A DNA stretch of 6,784 nucleotides from Rhodoferax sp. GTDB lineage: Bacteria > Pseudomonadota > Gammaproteobacteria > Burkholderiales > Burkholderiaceae_C. Both the position numbers and the translations under genes were made by a program. Positions within the stretch are counted from its first letter, which is position 1, and each line of letters opens with the position of its first letter. Location: assembly GCA_020048255.1 (NCBI GenBank), contig JAIFMR010000173.1, positions 1-6,784 of the forward strand. The letters run 5' to 3'. This document shows, one piece after another, positions 1-5,987 of this stretch. The notes under the pieces were generated by a model. It saw only the letters and a list, made by a program, of their open reading frames with translations, was not told the origin of the DNA and searched no databases.

Positions 1-1926
1 AAGGGTTATGCCGTGCCCGACTACCCGGAAGATCCCAAGAGCGACGCCGACAAGACCGTGCGCGCGCGCTATTCGCGTTGCATTGGCAGTGCGGTCAATC
101 CTGTCTTGCGTGAAGGCAATTCTGACCGTCGCGCGCCCATGGCTGTAAAGAACTACGCGCGCAAGCATCCTCACTCCATGGCCGATTGGAGCCAGGCATC
201 GCGCACCCACGTGTCACACATGCACCATGGCGACTTTTACCATGGTGAGAAGTCCATGACGCTGGATAAAGCCCGTGATGTCAAGATGGAACTGATCACC
301 AAGAGCGGCAAGGCCATTGTGCTCAAGCCCAAGGTGTCCCTGAAAGATGGTGAGGTCATTGACAGTATGTTCATGAGCAAAAAAGCTTTGCTCGCGTTCT
401 ATGAAAAAGAAATTGAAGACGCCCATAAAACGGGTGTGATGTTCTCACTGCACGTCAAGGCAACCATGATGAAGGTGTCCCACCCCATCGTCTTTGGTCA
501 TTGTGTGCGTATTTTCTACAAGGATGCATTTGAGAAACACGCCAAGCTGTTCGAAGAGTTGGGCGTCAATGTCAACAACGGCATGGTGAACCTGTATGAC
601 AAACTCGCAACGCTGCCGCAATCGCAGCGCGAGGAAGTCATCAAGGACCTGCACGCCTGCCATGAGCACCGGCCCGAACTGGCCATGGTCGACTCGGCCA
701 AGGGAATTACCAATTTTCACTCGCCCAACGACGTCATTGTGGACGCGTCCATGCCAGCCATGATTCGCAACGGCGGCAAGATGTGGGGCGCTGATGGTCG
801 TTTGAAGGATGTGAAGGCCGTGATGCCCGAAAGCACCTTTGCCCGCATTTACCAGGAGATGATCAACTTTTGCAAATGGAACGGCAACTTCGATCCAAAA
901 ACCATGGGCACCGTGCCCAATGTCGGTTTGATGGCGCAACAAGCCGAAGAATACGGCTCCCACGACAAAACCTTTGAGATTTCTGAAGATGGTGTGGCCA
1001 ACATCACCGACTTGGCGACAGGCGAAGTGCTGTTGTCGCAAAACGTTGAAGAAGGCGATATTTTTCGCATGTGTCAGGCCAAAGATGCGGCCATCCGCGA
1101 CTGGGTCAAGCTGGCCGTGACACGCGCCCGCAATTCCGGCATGCCTGCGGTGTTCTGGCTGGACCCGTATCGTCCCCATGAGAACGAACTGATCCATAAG
1201 GTCAAAACCTACCTGCTCGACCACGACACCAGTGGTCTGGACATTCAGATCATGTCGCAGGTGCGTGCCATTCGCTACACCATGGAGCGTGTGATCCGCG
1301 GCCTGGACACCATCTCGGTCACTGGCAACATCCTGCGTGACTACCTGACGGACTTGTTCCCCATCATGGAGCTCGGTACCAGCGCCAAGATGCTTTCCAT
1401 CGTGCCTTTGATGGCCGGTGGTGGTATGTACGAAACCGGTGCAGGCGGCTCAGCTCCCAAGCACGTTCAGCAGTTGGTGGAAGAAAACCATCTGCGTTGG
1501 GATTCTTTGGGTGAATTCTTGGCCTTGGCCGTCAGTCTGGAAGATCTGGGTCTGAAAACCGGCAACGAAAGGGCCAAGATTCTGGCCAAAACGCTAGACG
1601 CCGCCACGGGCAAGCTGCTGGACAACAACAAGGGCCCATCGCCCAAGACCGGCCAGCTTGACAACCGGGGCAGCCAGTTCTACTTGTCGATGTACTGGGC
1701 TCAGGAATTGGCTGCACAAACGCAAGACACGGAACTGCAGGGGCGTTTTGCAGCGTTGGCCAAGGCACTGGCCGACAACGAGCAAAAGATCATTGACGAG
1801 TTCAAGGCGGTCCAAGGCAAGCCAGCTGACATTGGGGGCTACTTCCTGGCTGACAAGCAAAAAGTGACCGCGGTCATGCGCCCCAGCGCCACATTCAATG
1901 CAGTGCTGGCCGCCGCAGCTTCCTAA
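1..1926 (+). CDS. icd: Isocitrate dehydrogenase (NADP+), monomeric type, 5'-truncated
   Basis: Oxidatively decarboxylates isocitrate to 2-oxoglutarate with NADP+ in the cytoplasmic TCA cycle. The frame is open from base 1 (K-G-Y-A-V-P-D-Y...), so the gene enters from the left and the true start is outside. 641 residues are visible; family members are about 740 residues, so roughly 100 N-terminal residues are missing. Segments typical of the monomeric family, unrelated in sequence to the dimeric Icd, occur in order: LREGNSDRRAP (bases 103-135), SHMHHGDFYHGEKS (217-258), KATMMKVSHPIVFGH (457-501, where the family's catalytic lysine is expected), GTVPNVGLMAQQAEEYGSHD (907-966), GGGMYETGAGGSAPKH (1420-1467) and RGSQFYLSMYWAQ (1666-1704). 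The reading frame is intact to TAA. It converges on pyrD, with a hairpin 22 bp after its stop. No functional link to the neighbouring genes is evident. Confidence 0.96.
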   Translation, partial: KGYAVPDYPEDPKSDADKTVRARYSRCIGSAVNPVLREGNSDRRAPMAVKNYARKHPHSMADWSQASRTHVSHMHHGDFYHGEKSMTLDKARDVKMELITKSGKAIVLKPKVSLKDGEVIDSMFMSKKALLAFYEKEIEDAHKTGVMFSLHVKATMMKVSHPIVFGHCVRIFYKDAFEKHAKLFEELGVNVNNGMVNLYDKLATLPQSQREEVIKDLHACHEHRPELAMVDSAKGITNFHSPNDVIVDASMPAMIRNGGKMWGADGRLKDVKAVMPESTFARIYQEMINFCKWNGNFDPKTMGTVPNVGLMAQQAEEYGSHDKTFEISEDGVANITDLATGEVLLSQNVEEGDIFRMCQAKDAAIRDWVKLAVTRARNSGMPAVFWLDPYRPHENELIHKVKTYLLDHDTSGLDIQIMSQVRAIRYTMERVIRGLDTISVTGNILRDYLTDLFPIMELGTSAKMLSIVPLMAGGGMYETGAGGSAPKHVQQLVEENHLRWDSLGEFLALAVSLEDLGLKTGNERAKILAKTLDAATGKLLDNNKGPSPKTGQLDNRGSQFYLSMYWAQELAAQTQDTELQGRFAALAKALADNEQKIIDEFKAVQGKPADIGGYFLADKQKVTAVMRPSATFNAVLAAAAS

Positions 1927-1948
1927 AACGCCTGTATTGCTTCGATTC

Positions 1949-1982
1949 CCCCGTCACCGTGTGTTCATCACGGTGTCGAGGG
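1949..1982. terminator. Imperfect hairpin between convergent icd and pyrD
   Basis: A perfect 7-bp inverted repeat, CACCGTG (1955-1961) and CACGGTG (1969-1975), encloses a 7-nt loop. After a T/T mismatch the stem continues with two pairs, a single bulged A (1979) and three further C/G pairs out to 1949/1982. It lies in the 85-bp gap between two converging genes, where a two-way terminator is expected. Neither side has a run of T, so it is not a classical intrinsic terminator and could instead be a 3'-end stabilising stem. Confidence 0.5.
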
Positions 1983-2011
1983 CGCCCCGATTGGCTTCCT
2001 GTTGGCGTGGG

Positions 2012-3106
2012 TCAGAAGGTGTCTTTGATCAATGACGCGGCGTTTTTCACCAGGCTGGGCCCCTGGTAAATCAGGCCCGTGTATATCTGCACCACATCAG
2101 CCCCAGCTCTGATTTTGCTCACCGCGTCTTCGGCACTCAGAATGCCCCCCGCGCCGATGATCGGAAAGTCTTTGCGCAAAGCGGCGCGCAGTTGCGTGAC
2201 AACCTGGTTGCTCATCAGCAGCACGGGGGCGCCTGACAAGCCGCCAGCTTCATCAGCGTGGGTCATGCCTCGCACCGCATCACGGCTCAAGGTGGTGTTG
2301 GTGGCAATCACCCCCCAAGCGTTGTTCACCTGGCCTGTGTTGTCGGTGCCATAACGCAAAAGGGTCTGGGCGATCACGCTGATTTGATCGGCATCGAGAT
2401 CGGGCGCGATTTTGAGAAAAATAGGAATGCGCTTGTTGTGCTGTTGCGCCAGCCTTTCACGCCGCTCAGAAATGGCACCCAGAAGGGCGTCCAGCGCATC
2501 GTCATTTTGCAGACTGCGCAGGTTTTTGGTGTTCGGACTGGAGATATTGACGGTGACGTAGTCGGCGTAGGGGTACACACCGTCCAGGCAGGTCAGGTAG
2601 TCGTCGGTGGCTCGCTCGATGGGCGTGGCGGCATTTTTGCCAATATTCAGCCCCAGCAGCATCGGTGCATGGTCTTCATCGCGTTCGGCTCGGCGCTGAT
2701 ACAAGCTGGATTGTTTGACGTTGGTGATGAATACCTCCAAGCCCTCGTTGTTGAACCCCAAGCGGTTGATCAAGGCCTTGGCCTGCGGAAGGCGAAACAT
2801 GCGCGGCTTGGGGTTGCCGCTTTGTGCCAACGGGGTGACCGTGCCAACCTCCACAAAACCAAAGCCCATGGCACCCAGGCCATCGATGCAGCGCGCGTTC
2901 TTATCCAGCCCGGCAGCCAAACCCACCCGGTTCGGAAAAGTCAGCCCAGCCAGCTCCAGTGGGTCATCCACTCGGGCGCTGCCATAAGCCCATTGCAGCG
3001 CAGTGCCTTGGGTGCGTGCCAGCGAGCTGATCGTCAGCTCGTGAGCCACTTCGGGATCCATACCAAATAAAAAAGGTCGGGTAAGTGCGTAGGGGACAAG
3101 AGCCAT
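2012..3106 (-). CDS. pyrD: Dihydroorotate dehydrogenase (quinone), class 2
   Basis: Oxidises dihydroorotate to orotate, the fourth step of de novo pyrimidine synthesis, passing electrons through FMN to membrane quinone. 364 residues, somewhat longer than E. coli PyrD (336). The N-terminal segment PYALTRPFLFGMDPEVAHELT (5-25) matches the amphipathic membrane-docking region of class 2 enzymes. FMN and substrate motifs follow: GLAAGLDKNA (62-71), FGFVEVGTVTP (82-92), NRLGFNN (114-120), LGLNIGKN (151-158), NISSPNT (187-193, whose second Ser, S190, is the class 2 catalytic base), then FLKIAPDLD, TNTTLSRD and GAGGILSAEDA near the C-terminus. The ATG at 3106 was chosen because TGAGGA lies 8 nt upstream and family homology begins there; a GTG at 3172 would add 22 unconserved residues and overlap rpiA. 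Divergent from rpiA and convergent with icd. Confidence 0.97.
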   Translation of the reverse strand: MALVPYALTRPFLFGMDPEVAHELTISSLARTQGTALQWAYGSARVDDPLELAGLTFPNRVGLAAGLDKNARCIDGLGAMGFGFVEVGTVTPLAQSGNPKPRMFRLPQAKALINRLGFNNEGLEVFITNVKQSSLYQRRAERDEDHAPMLLGLNIGKNAATPIERATDDYLTCLDGVYPYADYVTVNISSPNTKNLRSLQNDDALDALLGAISERRERLAQQHNKRIPIFLKIAPDLDADQISVIAQTLLRYGTDNTGQVNNAWGVIATNTTLSRDAVRGMTHADEAGGLSGAPVLLMSNQVVTQLRAALRKDFPIIGAGGILSAEDAVSKIRAGADVVQIYTGLIYQGPSLVKNAASLIKDTF

Positions 3107-3108
3107 TG

Positions 3109-3114
3109 GATAAT
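3109..3114 (+). promoter_or_regulatory. Possible -10 element for rpiA
   Basis: GATAAT matches TATAAT at five of six positions and would place a transcript start near 3121, giving rpiA a leader of about 33 nt. No good -35 lies 16-18 bp upstream (that stretch is inside the pyrD start). It sits on the opposite strand from the pyrD translation-initiation region, so the two genes would share very little regulatory DNA. Weak, position-based call. Confidence 0.3.
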
Positions 3115-3120
3115 TCCTCA
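3115..3120 (-). promoter_or_regulatory. Ribosome binding site of pyrD
   Basis: Read on the - strand this is TGAGGA, 8 nt before the ATG at 3106. It decides the pyrD start: the upstream GTG at 3172 has no comparable site. Confidence 0.75.
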
Positions 3121-3153
3121 GAGTAAACCGATCAACTTCTTGGATTTTCCCAG

Positions 3154-3858
3154 ATGACACACCCTCAAACACCCCCAGCTGTCACTTTGTCGCAAGATGA
3201 ACTCAAAACCCAGGTCGGCCATGCTGCCCTGCGCTATGTCATTGCGGGTGAGATTGTGGGAGTAGGCACCGGGTCCACGGTCAACAAGTTCATTGATGCA
3301 TTGGCTGGCATCAAGGACCAGATCAAGGGTGCCGTGTCAAGCTCGGTGGCCAGTACGGAGCGACTTCAGGCGCTGGGTATTACGGTGTTTGACAGCAATG
3401 ATGTTGCAGAACTGTCGGTTTATATCGACGGTGCGGATGAAATTGACCACCAGGGATATATGGTCAAAGGCGGTGGGGCAGCCTTGACCCGTGAAAAAAT
3501 CGTGGCGGCTCAGTCCCGTCAATTTGTTTGTATTGCGGATGAATCCAAGCTGGTACAAACCCTGGGCAAGTATCCGCTGCCCGTTGAAGTGATCCCAATG
3601 GCGGTGCAGCGCATCAAGCGCCTGTTTGAAGCCATGGGTGCGCAAGCTAAGTTGCGACTCAAAGGGGATGCGCCCCTGATGACGGACAACGGGCAACACA
3701 TTCTGGATGTCACGGGTCTGAACATCACTGACCCCTTGGCCTTTGAGACCCAGGTCAGCCAATGGCCAGGCGTGGTCACGGTGGGGGTTTTTGCCCATCA
3801 AAAAGCGCAGGTGTGCCTGCTGGGTACCGCCAGCGGCGTGAAGACGCTCACCTTTTAA
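3154..3858 (+). CDS. rpiA: Ribose-5-phosphate isomerase A
   Basis: Interconverts ribose 5-phosphate and ribulose 5-phosphate in the non-oxidative pentose phosphate pathway (cytoplasm). 234 residues, close to the family length of about 220. The family signatures are complete: phosphate-binding loop GVGTGSTV (36-43), SSSVAST (62-68), IDGADEID (91-98) and KGGGAALTREK (105-115). Asp92, Asp95, Lys105 and the catalytic base Glu114 correspond, with a constant offset of 11, to E. coli Asp81, Asp84, Lys94 and Glu103. The first 11 or so residues (Pro/Thr-rich) are poorly conserved. There is no clear Shine-Dalgarno before the ATG (upstream bases are TTGGATTTTCCCAG), so the start is less certain than the identity. 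It faces the nucleoside hydrolase gene across a 46-bp gap. Its substrate is the product of ribokinase, encoded about 1 kb further on. Confidence 0.97.
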   Translation: MTHPQTPPAVTLSQDELKTQVGHAALRYVIAGEIVGVGTGSTVNKFIDALAGIKDQIKGAVSSSVASTERLQALGITVFDSNDVAELSVYIDGADEIDHQGYMVKGGGAALTREKIVAAQSRQFVCIADESKLVQTLGKYPLPVEVIPMAVQRIKRLFEAMGAQAKLRLKGDAPLMTDNGQHILDVTGLNITDPLAFETQVSQWPGVVTVGVFAHQKAQVCLLGTASGVKTLTF

Positions 3859-3871
3859 AAGTCAACGAGTC

Positions 3872-3899
3872 CTGGCCCGGGGCGGGCTTACGGGGCCAG
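3872..3899. terminator. GC-rich inverted repeat between convergent rpiA and nucleoside hydrolase genes
   Basis: CTGGCCC (3872-3878) pairs with GGGCCAG (3893-3899) around a 14-nt spacer. Competing pairings exist: GCCCG (3875-3879) with CGGGC (3883-3887), and GCCCGG (3875-3880) with CCGGGC (3900-3905), which runs into the hydrolase stop codon. The placement fits a shared two-way terminator in the 46-bp gap. No T run directly follows on the + strand; on the - strand a short TTTT comes about 10 nt after the stem. Confidence 0.5.
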
Positions 3900-3904
3900 C
3901 CGGG

Positions 3905-4891
3905 CTAAAGCCAGTTACGCATGAAGGTGGCTTCGATGACGGCCTTGCAGGCATCGGCCTGCACCGCCATGCACACCTGTGTGTGAGGTATGTCTTCATG
4001 CCAGCCATACTGGGGGTAGCTCACCTCTTTGCGGCGCATCATGGTTTGGCCCTGGGCCAACCCATCCACAGCCACCCGCACCCGCCCGTTCTGCAGGGTA
4101 AAGAGTTCGGGGTTGGTCAACACCACAAACGCCAGAACATCGTGCCCGTAACAACCGTTGACCTGCCTCACTAAGCTGTCATGCTGGCCGTAAAACGCGC
4201 TGTAAAAACTGACGGCGTGGTGCAGCGTGTCAGTCGCCCGGTGGCAGTGATGCTCCGCGATGGCCTGGAATAGGGCCAGGGGCAAGATCACCTGGTGCGT
4301 CACGTCCAGCCCCACCATGGTCAGCGGCCAGCCTGCAGTAAAAACTGCGTCCGCGGCATGCGGGTCGTTCCAGATGTTGGCCTCGGCAACCGGCGACACA
4401 TTACCTGACTCCAACACAGTGCCACCCATCAGAATGACTTCACGCACCATCGCGGGCAGCTCGGGGTCCATTCGCAGGGCGGTGGCCAGATTGCCGAGGG
4501 GCCCCACCGCCACCAGCGTGATCTCGCCGGGGCTCTGGCGCACCGTGTCGATGATGAATTGGGGCGACGAGCGTGGGTCGGGCGTGCCGCGGGTGATCAC
4601 CCGTTGGGGCAAGTTGCCCAGACCATCGGCGCCATGAATGAAGTCGGGTGGGGGTACTGCCACCTTGACCAGGGGTTTGGACGCGCCGACAGTCACCGGG
4701 ATCTCGCGTGAAGCCAGCGCGCAAAGGTACAGCGCATTAGACGCTGCCTGTTCCACCAACACGTTGCCAAAGGTGGTGGTGATGCCCACCACGTCAATGG
4801 CCGGATGCGCCAGCGCGTAGTACAGCGCCATAGCGTCGTCAACACCAGGGTCGGTGTCAAAAATAACTTTGCGGGCAGGGGTGCTTGTCAT
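3905..4891 (-). CDS. Nucleoside hydrolase (inosine-uridine preferring family)
   Basis: Hydrolyses the N-glycosidic bond of nucleosides to give free base and ribose. 328 residues, usual for the family. The Ca2+-binding signature DTDPGVDD lies at residues 12-19 (Asp12, Asp14, Asp18, Asp19). Further family blocks are TTFGN (39-43), FIHGADGLGNL (84-94), VAVGPLGNLATAL (127-139), LMGGTVLESGNVSPVAEANIWNDPHAADAV as one block (154-183), VGLDVTHQV (193-201) and GHDVLAF (249-255). His250-Asp251 matches the catalytic His and Ca2+-ligand Asp near the C-terminus. No signal peptide, so cytoplasmic. Substrate preference (purine or pyrimidine, ribo or deoxy) cannot be read from sequence. The ATG at 4891 is preferred; an in-frame TTG at 4927 overlaps rbsK and lacks a ribosome binding site. 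The ATG also lacks a clear Shine-Dalgarno, so translation may be coupled to rbsK, which ends 20 bp upstream. Confidence 0.93.
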   Translation of the reverse strand: MTSTPARKVIFDTDPGVDDAMALYYALAHPAIDVVGITTTFGNVLVEQAASNALYLCALASREIPVTVGASKPLVKVAVPPPDFIHGADGLGNLPQRVITRGTPDPRSSPQFIIDTVRQSPGEITLVAVGPLGNLATALRMDPELPAMVREVILMGGTVLESGNVSPVAEANIWNDPHAADAVFTAGWPLTMVGLDVTHQVILPLALFQAIAEHHCHRATDTLHHAVSFYSAFYGQHDSLVRQVNGCYGHDVLAFVVLTNPELFTLQNGRVRVAVDGLAQGQTMMRRKEVSYPQYGWHEDIPHTQVCMAVQADACKAVIEATFMRNWL

Positions 4892-4911
4892 ATTGGGCAC
4901 AGGGTGTTGGT

Positions 4912-5856
4912 TCAGGCAAGGCCGCAATAAGCGCGTAGTGCGTGAATGGCGTCGGGGCTGGCTTCAGGTTGCTCGGCCAAAAAGGCCGTGACCTGGGTGG
5001 CCTCAGGAATGCTCGACTGCGCCCCGGCCAGGGTGCAGGCCAATGCGGCAGCGGCGCTGGCATGTCGCAGGGCCACAGTCATGTCCTGGCCCCGGCTGAG
5101 TGCCGCCGTCAGCGCGCCGCAAAAAGTGTCGCCCGCACCGGTGCTGTCCAGTGCCTCGACGGGGAACGTGGGCTGAACAAAAAAAGTGTTACCGAGTCGC
5201 GCCACACAGCCGCGGTGCCCCAGGGTCACTACGACGCAACCAACGGCTATTTGTGCCAGATTGACCGCCAGCAGACTCGACGGGTGCGGCAACAGCGCCG
5301 CGAGTTCGCCTTCGTTGACGATCAGGATATCTACTGCCGCCAGCAGGGCCTCTGGCAGGGGCTGCGCTGGCGCAGCGTTCAGCACCACGGTCACGCCGCG
5401 TGCCTTGGCCGCCAGCGCATACGCCGTGACGCTGGCCAGCGGGATTTCGAGCTGCATCAGCAAGTGGCTGAAACCAGTCAGGTCAGGCAGGTGCCGGTCT
5501 TGCAGGGTCAGGTTGGCACCGGGGGCCACCGTGATCGCATTGTCGGCATTGTCTGCTACACAAATAAAAGCACACCCCGTAGGCTGGTCATGGGTTAGAA
5601 CCTTGTTGAGCCTTACGCCAGCCTGCGTCAAGGACGCCAGCAGGGGTTCGGCATAAGCATCTTGCCCAACGGCCAGCAGCATCTGGGTGGCAACGCCGCC
5701 CGCCTTGGCACACGCCACAGCCTGGTTGGCGCCCTTGCCACCAGGGTACATCTTGAAGTCCTGCCCCAATACGGTCTCGCCGGGGCCGGGAATGTGAGGC
5801 GCCCGAACGACAAAGTCCAGATTGGCAGAACCAGCAACCAAAATCATGCGTGTCAT
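4912..5856 (-). CDS. rbsK: Ribokinase (PfkB family)
   Basis: Phosphorylates ribose with ATP to ribose 5-phosphate in the cytoplasm. 314 residues, normal for ribokinase. Visible motifs: N-terminal sugar-binding GSANLDFVV (9-17), PGPGET (23-28), PGGKGANQAVA (38-48, PfkB signature 1 in its ribokinase form), QLE (135-137), NEGE (181-184, the Mg/phosphate NxxE-type motif), VTLGHRG (210-216) and DSTGAGDTFCGAL (237-249, PfkB signature 2 with catalytic base Asp243). GAQSSIP near the C-terminus is also typical. The ribokinase form of signature 1 and the adjoining nucleoside hydrolase favour ribose over other PfkB substrates. First gene of an apparent two-gene operon with the hydrolase. The start may be ATG 5856 or ATG 5847 (three codons later); the GGA before the first ATG is 9 nt before the second, so both are possible. 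Confidence 0.93.
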   Translation of the reverse strand: MTRMILVAGSANLDFVVRAPHIPGPGETVLGQDFKMYPGGKGANQAVACAKAGGVATQMLLAVGQDAYAEPLLASLTQAGVRLNKVLTHDQPTGCAFICVADNADNAITVAPGANLTLQDRHLPDLTGFSHLLMQLEIPLASVTAYALAAKARGVTVVLNAAPAQPLPEALLAAVDILIVNEGELAALLPHPSSLLAVNLAQIAVGCVVVTLGHRGCVARLGNTFFVQPTFPVEALDSTGAGDTFCGALTAALSRGQDMTVALRHASAAAALACTLAGAQSSIPEATQVTAFLAEQPEASPDAIHALRAYCGLA

Positions 5857-5879
5857 TCCAGGTCAGTTGAAGAGCTGCA

Positions 5880-5885
5880 ATTATG
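5880..5885 (-). promoter_or_regulatory. Possible -10 element for the rbsK-hydrolase operon
   Basis: On the - strand this reads CATAAT, five of six matches to TATAAT, 24 nt before the rbsK ATG. The best -35 candidate is TTCTGG (5904-5909 on the - strand, 18-bp spacing), which matches TTGACA poorly. Such a weak -35 would suit an activated promoter, but that is inference. Confidence 0.3.
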
Positions 5886-5925
5886 TCGTGCAGGCCCAAC
5901 GGCCCAGAATTCGTGGCATAGTCAT

Positions 5926-5957
5926 TGTTGGCTCAACAGGAGTGCTTCTTTGTTGAG
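5926..5957. repeat. Three-part TGTTG/CAACA inverted-repeat cluster, possible operator or leader hairpin
   Basis: Within the 131-bp divergent gap (5857-5987), TGTTG (5926-5930) and CAACA (5934-5938) form a 13-bp palindrome with a 3-bp spacer. The right half, extended to CTCAACA (5932-5938), is also a perfect 7-bp inverted repeat with TGTTGAG (5951-5957) across 12 bp. The middle element can therefore pair with either flank, but not both. It ends 17 bp before the binding-protein ribosome binding site. It could be a set of regulator half-sites, alternative RNA stems if transcription starts upstream, or chance. Confidence 0.4.
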
Positions 5958-5973
5958 GATATTTACAAGCTTT

Positions 5974-5980
5974 GAAGGAA
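5974..5980 (+). promoter_or_regulatory. Ribosome binding site of the BMP-family gene
   Basis: GAAGGAA lies 7 nt before the ATG at 5988, the best Shine-Dalgarno in the window after that of pyrD. It settles the start. A competing ATG at 5983 is only 2 nt from the site and stops after two codons. Confidence 0.75.
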
Positions 5981-5987
5981 ATATGTC

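Noticed and set aside
445..1224. 259-codon open frame on the - strand inside icd
   Set aside because: It lies opposite a clearly recognised gene, is rich in His, Gly and Val in no recognisable order, and shows no known motif. Long antisense frames are expected opposite GC-biased codons.
2258..3070. 270-codon + strand open frame opposite pyrD
   Set aside because: It is antisense to the full conserved core of pyrD. No ribosome binding site or recognisable domain was seen.
3112..3140. TTGATC-N17-TATCCA on the - strand as a pyrD promoter
   Set aside because: The -10 would abut the pyrD ATG, so transcription would start inside the coding sequence and exclude the ribosome binding site.
3107..3172. 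N-terminal extension of pyrD to a GTG at 3172
   Set aside because: The 22 extra residues do not look like PyrD, would overlap the rpiA start, and the ATG at 3106 has a good TGAGGA site.
4892..4927. N-terminal extension of the nucleoside hydrolase to a TTG at 4927
   Set aside because: It has no ribosome binding site and overlaps rbsK, and the family's conserved sequence begins only a few residues after the ATG at 4891.
4942..5598. 218-codon + strand open frame opposite rbsK
   Set aside because: It is a shadow of the ribokinase gene; its composition is Arg/Gln-rich and without family motifs.
5893..5906. GGCCCA direct repeat at 8-bp spacing in the divergent gap
   Set aside because: It is too short and GC-rich to distinguish from chance, with no third copy and no symmetry with the promoter candidates.
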